Assembly (NCBI GenBank): GCA_902805485.1
Contig: CADCTM010000942.1
Coordinates: 1-6,092, forward strand
Source: an uncultured Coleofasciculus sp.
GTDB taxonomy: Bacteria > Cyanobacteriota > Cyanobacteriia > Cyanobacteriales > Coleofasciculaceae
Length of the DNA: 6,092 nt
Reading direction: 5' to 3'
Positions 1-4,791 of this stretch are shown here, piece by piece (position 1 is the stretch's first letter; the number at the start of each line of letters is the position of its first letter). A program made the position numbers and the translations under genes. Under the pieces are notes generated by a model, which was not told the DNA's origin, searched no databases, and saw nothing but the letters and a program-made list of their open reading frames with translations.

Positions 1-66
1 TTTTCTAATCTAGACGCTCGTTCCCTTGTCTTCTGGAGAAGGAGAGACGCTCACACTCAAATTACA

Positions 67-95
67 TAATAGACTCTCTTGATCGAGGTCTATTA
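67..95. promoter_or_regulatory. 29-bp interrupted palindrome upstream of the cyclase gene
   Basis: TAATAGAC (67-74) and GTCTATTA (88-95) are perfect 8-bp inverted arms. As RNA the stem can extend by CTC/GAG (76-78 with 85-87) past one bulged T, leaving a six-base TTGATC loop. No U-tract follows on either strand, so it does not look like a terminator. It lies about 75 bp before the chosen start codon. It could be a dimeric regulator's operator or a leader hairpin; the sequence does not decide between these. Confidence 0.4.
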
Positions 96-168
96 AAACA
101 ATTCATCTACCTATATCTCTTGTCCATCTTTTGTTTCATCGAAATTTTGATCTTTGCAAAAAGTAAGT

Positions 169-1269
169 ATGAATAGTAATCAAACTGATTTTCTACAAGG
201 GTATATTCTTTTGGTTGATGATACGCCCGATAATCTACGTATTTTATCGAAAATCCTGACGGGACAAGGGTACGAGGTTGGCAAAGCTTTGAATGGAAAA
301 ATGGCTTTGAGAGCAATCCAAACGGCTCACCCCTCACTAATTTTACTGGATATTAATATGCCACATATGGATGGTTATGAGGTTTGCAAATGCCTGAAGG
401 AGGATGCTCAAACCCGCCAGATTCCAGTAATTTTCATCAGCGCTTTGGATGATGTTTGGGATAAGGTTAAAGCGTTTAAAGCCGGTGGATCAGACTATAT
501 TACCAAGCCGTTTCAAGGTGAGGAGGTTCTGGCTCGTGTCGAGAATCAATTGAAAATTCAGGCGTTACAAAAGGCGTTGTGGAGAGAACAGCAAAAGTCA
601 GAAAAATTATTACTAAATATTTTACCTGGAGCGATTGTTCAGGAGTTAAAAGAAAATCACTGTTCAAAGCCTATGCAATATGATGAAGCGACGTTTTTAT
701 TTGCGGATATCGCTAAATTTACTCCAAGTTCAAGCTCGATGCCTCCAGCCGATGTTGTGGAATTATTAAATCAGGTGTTTTCGGCTTTTGATGAGCTAGT
801 TTCAAAGCACGGGGTTGAGAAAATTAGAACAATTGGGGATTCTTATTTTGTGGGAGCGGGACTGCCTAGAATAAGAAAAGATCATGCTGAAGCGATTGCT
901 GATACGGCACTGGGTATGCAAAAAGCGATCGCTCGTTTCCAATGGCCGAATGGGGAACCTCTGAAGCTACGTGTAGGCATTAATACTGGAGGACCTGTGG
1001 TAGCTGCGGTGATTGGTACTAGGAAGTTTGCTTATGATGTGTGGGGAGATGCGGTTAATCTTGCTTCTCGCATGGAGTCTCACTCGAAACCTGGAAGAAT
1101 TCAAGTAACGGCGGCGACTTATGAAGCTCTGAAGGATAAGTACGAGTTTGAGGAGCGGGGAGCGATTGAGGTTAAGGGTAAGGGGGAGATGATCACTTAT
1201 TGGTTATGCGATGTCGGGGCAAATCATACTTTCAATCTAAGAGCAAGGCTGGGACAAAAAAGACGGTAG
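169..1269 (+). CDS. Response regulator with class III adenylate cyclase output domain
   Basis: A 366-residue soluble protein with two domains. Residues 11-125 form a receiver domain: acidic pair D17/D18, phospho-acceptor D61 in LLDINMP, switch residue S91 and K113 in TKPF. Residues 125-150 form a helical, probably coiled-coil linker (EKLLLNILP) of the kind that couples sensors to cyclases. Residues 173-345 form a class III cyclase domain. All expected catalytic positions are present: metal-binding D180 (FADI) and D224 (IGD), adenine-selecting K218 and D290 (YDVWG), and transition-state N297 and R301 (VNLASR). The K/D pair predicts ATP rather than GTP as substrate, so the inferred role is phosphorylation-controlled cAMP synthesis. 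No membrane segment is visible. I chose ATG at 169, preceded by a weak purine run (AAAAAGTAAGT); an in-frame TTG at 154 would add five residues and has no ribosome site. No histidine kinase is adjacent. The last codons overlap the clpC terminator. Family assignment is very secure; nucleotide specificity is inferred. Confidence 0.93.
   Translation: MNSNQTDFLQGYILLVDDTPDNLRILSKILTGQGYEVGKALNGKMALRAIQTAHPSLILLDINMPHMDGYEVCKCLKEDAQTRQIPVIFISALDDVWDKVKAFKAGGSDYITKPFQGEEVLARVENQLKIQALQKALWREQQKSEKLLLNILPGAIVQELKENHCSKPMQYDEATFLFADIAKFTPSSSSMPPADVVELLNQVFSAFDELVSKHGVEKIRTIGDSYFVGAGLPRIRKDHAEAIADTALGMQKAIARFQWPNGEPLKLRVGINTGGPVVAAVIGTRKFAYDVWGDAVNLASRMESHSKPGRIQVTAATYEALKDKYEFEERGAIEVKGKGEMITYWLCDVGANHTFNLRARLGQKRR
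925..932. repeat. HIP1 palindrome GCGATCGC in the cyclase gene
   Basis: First of five HIP1 octamers in the window. It reads in the Ala-Ile-Ala frame, within the helix before the second half of the cyclase domain. HIP1 is a hallmark of many cyanobacterial genomes. Confidence 0.9.
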
Positions 1270-1295
1270 AGAAGCCACTATTGCCTCTCTACCGT
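1256..1295 (-). terminator. Rho-independent terminator of clpC
   Basis: ACGGTAGAGA (1263-1272) and TCTCTACCGT (1286-1295) form a perfect 10-bp stem around a 13-base centre. Read on the reverse strand, the stem is followed after one C by six consecutive U residues (A-tract at 1256-1261). This is a standard intrinsic terminator 36 bp past the clpC stop. On the forward strand the stem is followed by TAATCTAAACC, which has no U-tract, so termination there is less certain. The left arm contains the cyclase stop codon (1267-1269), and the U-tract comes from its lysine and arginine codons. Confidence 0.85.
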
Positions 1296-1302
1296 TAATC
1301 TA

Positions 1303-1320
1303 AACCAATCCTTATTGGTT
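1303..1320. repeat. Small hairpin between the convergent genes
   Basis: AACCAAT (1303-1309) and ATTGGTT (1314-1320) are perfect 7-bp inverted arms around a CCTT loop. On the reverse strand the hairpin starts 12 bases after the clpC stop, upstream of the main terminator, and is followed by TTTAGATT. On the forward strand it is the second hairpin after the cyclase stop. It may help terminate forward transcripts or protect a 3' end. There is no strong U-tract on either strand, so the role is uncertain. Confidence 0.45.
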
Positions 1321-1331
1321 AAAGAAATAGA

Positions 1332-3800
1332 CTACTCAGCCGCTTGCGGTAATAACTCTCGCTTCTCGCCAGGTCGAACCACGACATTCTTGCTTTCATC
1401 TACATCAATCACTGCCGTATCACCGTCCTTGATACTCCCACTCAAAATCTGCTCTGCCAGCACATCTTCCAGCAGGCGCATAATCGCTCGACGTAGTGGT
1501 CTTGCCCCATAACTAGGGTTATACCCCTCCTCAACCAACCGCTCCTTAAACTTATCCGTCACCTCCAACGTAATTCCCTGCTCAGTCAGGCGTCCAAACA
1601 CCTCGTTGAGCATGATGTCGGCAATCTCCTTCACCTCGCCCTTATTCAACTGCCGGAAGACAATAATCTCATCCAAGCGGTTCAAGAATTCAGGACGGAA
1701 GTACTGCTTCAACTCCTCATTTACTAAGCTGCGAATCCGGTTATACTGCGAGTCCGTTTGGTTCTCACTAAACTCAAAGCCAATACCGCCGCCGCCTTTC
1801 TCAATCACCTTAGAACCGATGTTCGAGGTCATAATCAAGAGCGTATTCTTAAAGTCCACTGTCCGACCCTTGGCGTCTGTTAAGCGCCCGTCTTCCAGGA
1901 TTTGCAGCAGCATATTAAAGACATCTGGGTGTGCCTTCTCAATTTCATCAAACAGCACCACCGTATAAGGGCGACGTCGTACTGCTTCCGTTAACTGTCC
2001 GCCCTCGTTATAACCGACATATCCCGGTGGCGAACCAATCAACTTACTCACCGTATGCCGTTCCATATACTCCGACATATCCAGACGAATCATCGCCTCT
2101 TCCGCACCGAAGAAATAAGATGCCAGCGACTTCGCCAACTCAGTCTTACCTACCCCCGTCGGGCCAGAGAAAATAAACGATGCGATCGGACGATTCGGAT
2201 TCTTCAAACCCACCCGTGCCCGTCGAATTGCCTTAGAAACCGCCGTCACCGCGTCTTCCTGACCAATCAGGCGCTGATGCAGCGTATCTTCCATATGCAA
2301 CAGCTTCTCCGACTCAGATTCGGTGAGTTTATTCACCGGCACACCTGTCCAAGAAGCAACAATCTGAGCAATATCCTCCTCATCCACCACTGGGGATGCA
2401 TCATCATTGCCCGTAGAATCCTTCTTCGAGGAAGCGATCGCTCTAATCTCCCCCTTAATCTCCATTTCCCGGTCGCGCAGTACGCCTGCCTTATCAAAGT
2501 CCTGGCTCCGAACCGCGTCATCCTTATCCTTCAGAACCTGACGCAATTCCTTGTCCAACTCCTTCGCTGCTGGGGGCAGTTGGGAATTAATCAAGCGAAC
2601 TCTAGAACCCGCTTCATCCACCAAATCAATCGCCTTATCGGGCAGATAACGGTCGGAAATATAGCGATCGCTCAACTTTGCCGCTGCAACTAAAGCCTCA
2701 TCCAAAATCTTCAACTTATGGTGCTGCTCATAACGTTCCCGCAAGCCATACAAAATCTCAATTGTCTCATCCACCGTCGGCTCACCCACCATCACTGGTT
2801 GAAACCGACGCTCTAAGGCTGCATCCCGTTCAATATGCTTACGGTACTCATCCAAAGTTGTCGCGCCGATACATTGCAACTCGCCCCGTGCCAAAGCCGG
2901 TTTAAGGATATTTGCCGCATCGATCGCACCTTCGGCTGCACCCGCACCGATCAGCGTATGTACTTCATCAATTACTAGGATTACGTTCCCCGCAGAGCGG
3001 ATTTCATCCATGATTTTCTTCAAGCGTTCTTCAAACTCACCCCGGTACTTTGTCCCTGCCACCAGCAAGCCGATATCCAGAGTGACAACGCGCTTATCTT
3101 CCAGGATGTCCGGGATATCATTATTAGCAATCCGTTGTGCCAAACCTTCAGCGATCGCTGTTTTCCCGACACCTGGTTCCCCAATCAACACTGGATTATT
3201 CTTGGTGCGGCGTCCGAGAATCTGAATTACCCGTTCAATTTCCTTCGCCCGTCCCACCACTGGGTCAAGCTTCCCTTCGGAGGCCATCACCGTCAGGTTC
3301 GAGCCAAATTCATCCAACGTCGGCGTCTTCGTCCGACCAGAACTTGCACCAGTTGTGACTTCCTGCGTTTCACCAAGCATCCGGATCACCTGAGTCCGCA
3401 CCTTTGTCAGGTCAACACCCAAGTTTTCCAAAACCCGCGCGGCTACACCTTCCCCTTCCCGAATCAATCCCAAGAGCAGATGTTCCGTACCGATGTAATT
3501 GTGACCCAACTGCCGTGCTTCTTCTAGGGAAAGCTCCAGCACCCGTTTTGCTCTGGGAGTAAAGGGAATTTCCACCGCGACGAAACCAGAGCCACGGCCA
3601 ATGATTTTCTCAACTTCTATGCGGGCATCTTTGAGATTAACACCCATAGACTTGAGGACTTTGGCAGCGACGCCAGTACCTTCACCGATTAAACCCAGGA
3701 GGATTTGTTCTGTACCGACAAAGTTGTGCCCCAGGCGACGCGCCTCTTCCTGGGCCAGCATGATTACTTTAATTGCCTTTTCTGTAAAGCGTTCAAACAT
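1332..3800 (-). CDS. clpC: ClpC, Hsp100/AAA+ unfoldase of the Clp protease
   Basis: An 822-residue class I Hsp100 unfoldase that threads substrates into a ClpP-type peptidase in the cytosol. Residues 1-143 hold two Clp N-terminal repeats (GHNFVGTEQ, GHNYIGTEH), the docking site for adaptors such as ClpS. AAA1 has Walker A GEPGVGKT (207-214), pore loop KYRG (251-254), Walker B with D278/E279, and arginine finger ERRF near 330. The middle region carries a UVR motif (434-452, FDKAGVLRDREME), which separates ClpC from ClpA and ClpB. AAA2 has Walker A GPTGVGKT (546-553), pore loop GYVGY (593-597), Walker B with D618/E619, sensor 1 TSN (658-660) and sensor 2 GARPLRR (765-771). The IGF tripeptide at 673-675 lies in the expected ClpP-docking loop. 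Length and start match cyanobacterial ClpC; in that group the partner is usually ClpP3/R. ATG at 3800 follows GGA about 10 bases upstream. The gene looks intact and is more GC-rich than the cyclase gene. Confidence 0.98.
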   Translation of the reverse strand: MFERFTEKAIKVIMLAQEEARRLGHNFVGTEQILLGLIGEGTGVAAKVLKSMGVNLKDARIEVEKIIGRGSGFVAVEIPFTPRAKRVLELSLEEARQLGHNYIGTEHLLLGLIREGEGVAARVLENLGVDLTKVRTQVIRMLGETQEVTTGASSGRTKTPTLDEFGSNLTVMASEGKLDPVVGRAKEIERVIQILGRRTKNNPVLIGEPGVGKTAIAEGLAQRIANNDIPDILEDKRVVTLDIGLLVAGTKYRGEFEERLKKIMDEIRSAGNVILVIDEVHTLIGAGAAEGAIDAANILKPALARGELQCIGATTLDEYRKHIERDAALERRFQPVMVGEPTVDETIEILYGLRERYEQHHKLKILDEALVAAAKLSDRYISDRYLPDKAIDLVDEAGSRVRLINSQLPPAAKELDKELRQVLKDKDDAVRSQDFDKAGVLRDREMEIKGEIRAIASSKKDSTGNDDASPVVDEEDIAQIVASWTGVPVNKLTESESEKLLHMEDTLHQRLIGQEDAVTAVSKAIRRARVGLKNPNRPIASFIFSGPTGVGKTELAKSLASYFFGAEEAMIRLDMSEYMERHTVSKLIGSPPGYVGYNEGGQLTEAVRRRPYTVVLFDEIEKAHPDVFNMLLQILEDGRLTDAKGRTVDFKNTLLIMTSNIGSKVIEKGGGGIGFEFSENQTDSQYNRIRSLVNEELKQYFRPEFLNRLDEIIVFRQLNKGEVKEIADIMLNEVFGRLTEQGITLEVTDKFKERLVEEGYNPSYGARPLRRAIMRLLEDVLAEQILSGSIKDGDTAVIDVDESKNVVVRPGEKRELLPQAAE
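2434..2441. repeat. HIP1 palindrome in clpC middle domain
   Basis: GCGATCGC encodes Ala-Ile-Ala (residues 454-456) just after the UVR motif, a region of low constraint in the protein. Confidence 0.9.
2664..2671. repeat. HIP1 palindrome in clpC, Ser-Asp-Arg frame
   Basis: GCGATCGC covers codons 377-379 (Ser-Asp-Arg) in the conserved LSDRYISDRYLPDKA segment. It is the only copy here not read as Ala-Ile-Ala. Confidence 0.9.
3151..3158. repeat. HIP1 palindrome beside the clpC AAA1 Walker A
   Basis: GCGATCGC encodes Ala-Ile-Ala at residues 215-217, directly after GEPGVGKT, so the octamer is accommodated in a strongly constrained region. Confidence 0.9.
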
Positions 3801-3840
3801 GGCGTTTTTCCATCACCTGTTGCAGTGCCCGTGTACGCTG

Positions 3841-3869
3841 ATTTTAGCATAGGGTATTTCGCCGAATGT
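3841..3869 (-). promoter_or_regulatory. Candidate clpC promoter with extended -10
   Basis: On the reverse strand TGCTAAAAT (3849-3841) matches the extended -10 pattern TGnTATAAT, with one mismatch in the hexamer. The hexamer one 17-bp spacer upstream (ACATTC, 3869-3864) does not resemble TTGACA, so the TG extension would have to compensate. Transcription would start near 3834, giving a leader of about 35 bases. This would let clpC be expressed independently of rimI. Confidence 0.45.
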
Positions 3870-3958
3870 CTATCTAAAGATATCCGGCACAACCATTTTG
3901 GTTTGGATTTCCCTACTTGCCACGTGGGGATCATCGGAGTAGGACGCCTGTTCTCTAC

Positions 3959-3984
3959 GCTGTCGTTGGCAACGGGGAAACAGC
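3959..3984. repeat. Inverted repeat between rimI and clpC
   Basis: GCTGT (3959-3963) pairs with ACAGC (3980-3984), and inside it CGTT (3964-3967) pairs with AACG (3971-3974) around GGC. This gives a nine-pair stem with a five-base bulge, 34 bases past the rimI stop. No U-tract follows on the reverse strand, so it is not a normal terminator. It could be a 3'-end or processing structure in a rimI-clpC transcript, or chance. Confidence 0.3.
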
Positions 3985-4017
3985 TTGTCTTGGCTTGTCC
4001 GGGAGAATTTGAGCCTT

Positions 4018-4659
4018 TTAAACGTTAGGCAACTGCCATCCCCAAACGGCTTGGGACTGCTCTATTTGCCGATAACAGTTAGTGAGGGTTTCCTCAAATT
4101 CCAGCGTTTGTAGACCACTGCGCCAAAGAATTAGGGCATCTTCACCCGTATCTTTGTAATAACGTCGCCGTCGCCCAGCTTCTTGGAAGCCAAACTTTTG
4201 GTAAAGAGACAGTGCCGCTTGATTCGATGGCTTCACCTCCAGAGTTGCCCTCTCTAAATTACGTTTTCTAGCATCCCGTAGCAAAGCATACAGCAGTAAT
4301 TGACCTAACCTCTGATGTCGATAGTCCGGATGCACCGCAAGAATTGTAATATGCGCCTCCTCCAAAATTGACCAAAAACAACCTAAACCTAAAATGGAAG
4401 TTTCAGAGGTCGGGGCAAGTGGAATATTTGCATAATGTGAGTTTTGAGTTAGAGCTTCAGATGACCGACTCGGAAATCCGGAATCTTTAGAAGCGCATCT
4501 GGCTTCTAAAACCAGCAATTGACTACACTGGCTCTCTAACTCTCGCTCGTAACCCGACCGCGTCCAAAGTCCGCCAAAACATAGCTGGTCTAGTTGCACG
4601 ACGGCATCCAGCTTATCTGTAGTTAACGGATGGAGTTCTAAGAAAGTCACAGCCCTCAA
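4018..4659 (-). CDS. rimI: RimI-type GNAT N-acetyltransferase
   Basis: Probable N-alpha-acetyltransferase of the RimI family, which uses acetyl-CoA to acetylate the N-terminal alanine of ribosomal protein S18. Motif A is at 103-123 (ILAVHPDYRHQRLGQ), with the acetyl-CoA loop at 114-119. Motif B is at 138-169. E141 (LEVK) and Y153 (LYQKFGF), twelve residues apart, match the general base and acid of enteric RimI, and RRRRYY and GEDALIL follow as in the family. The protein is 213 residues against about 148 in E. coli: a polar insert at roughly 54-87 follows the second strand, and about 33 residues are added after the GNAT core. The first glycine of the Q/R-x-x-G-x-G/A loop appears to be arginine (R117). 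The ORF opens with TTG at 4659, and no ATG lies near. GTG at 4650 is an alternative, with GAGG just before it. The gene lies upstream of clpC on the same strand and is divergent from lysA. Family is secure; the exact substrate is inferred. Confidence 0.88.
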   Translation of the reverse strand: MRAVTFLELHPLTTDKLDAVVQLDQLCFGGLWTRSGYERELESQCSQLLVLEARCASKDSGFPSRSSEALTQNSHYANIPLAPTSETSILGLGCFWSILEEAHITILAVHPDYRHQRLGQLLLYALLRDARKRNLERATLEVKPSNQAALSLYQKFGFQEAGRRRRYYKDTGEDALILWRSGLQTLEFEETLTNCYRQIEQSQAVWGWQLPNV

Positions 4660-4664
4660 TTGTA
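4659..4664 (-). promoter_or_regulatory. Possible -10 element of rimI overlapping its TTG start
   Basis: TACAAT on the reverse strand differs from TATAAT at one position and ends on the first base of the TTG codon. No good -35 hexamer lies 16-18 bp upstream. If it is used, transcription would begin near 4652, so TTG could not be the start and GTG at 4650 would be read from an almost leaderless message. The evidence is one hexamer only. Confidence 0.25.
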
Positions 4665-4791
4665 CACTGATTAACGAGGCGCAAGTTCCGCATTTTCATC
4701 CAACCTCTTGTGCGACCCTTTTCATTGGGTTTGCACTGCGACGAAGAGAGCAACTGCCCGTCCCTTGCCAACTAAGAACAATAATTACATT
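4660..4791. other. Divergent rimI-lysA intergenic region
   Basis: This 132-bp gap must hold the 5' signals of both divergent genes. I see no strong -35/-10 pair for lysA and no clear ribosome site before its ATG (AATTACATT precedes it). Two TTTTCAT copies (4694-4700 and 4719-4725) and a weak GCGCAAG/CTTGTGC inverted pair are present but are not convincing sites. Confidence 0.5.

Noticed and set aside
12..52. Direct repeat AGACGCTC at 12-19 and 45-52
   Set aside because: Two 8-base copies with no flanking similarity in AT-rich leader DNA can arise by chance, and no function is suggested.
112..117. TATATC as a -10 element for the cyclase gene
   Set aside because: No -35-like or extended -10 sequence accompanies it, and the surrounding leader is AT-rich enough for such hexamers to occur by chance.
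107..337. A reverse-strand frame over the cyclase start
   Set aside because: It is antisense to the receiver domain and has no domain signature.
2055..2693. A 212-codon open frame on the forward strand inside clpC
   Set aside because: It lies wholly opposite the strongly supported clpC coding sequence, its product is rich in Arg, Cys and His without any domain, and other shadow frames overlap it.
3705..4028. A 107-codon forward frame across the clpC start and the rimI-clpC gap
   Set aside because: It has no recognisable motif or ribosome site, and about a third of it is antisense to the clpC N-terminal domain.
4662..4675. GTA-N8-AAC sequence resembling an NtcA site between rimI and lysA
   Set aside because: The second half-site does not match TAC, and no -10 element lies at the expected distance downstream.
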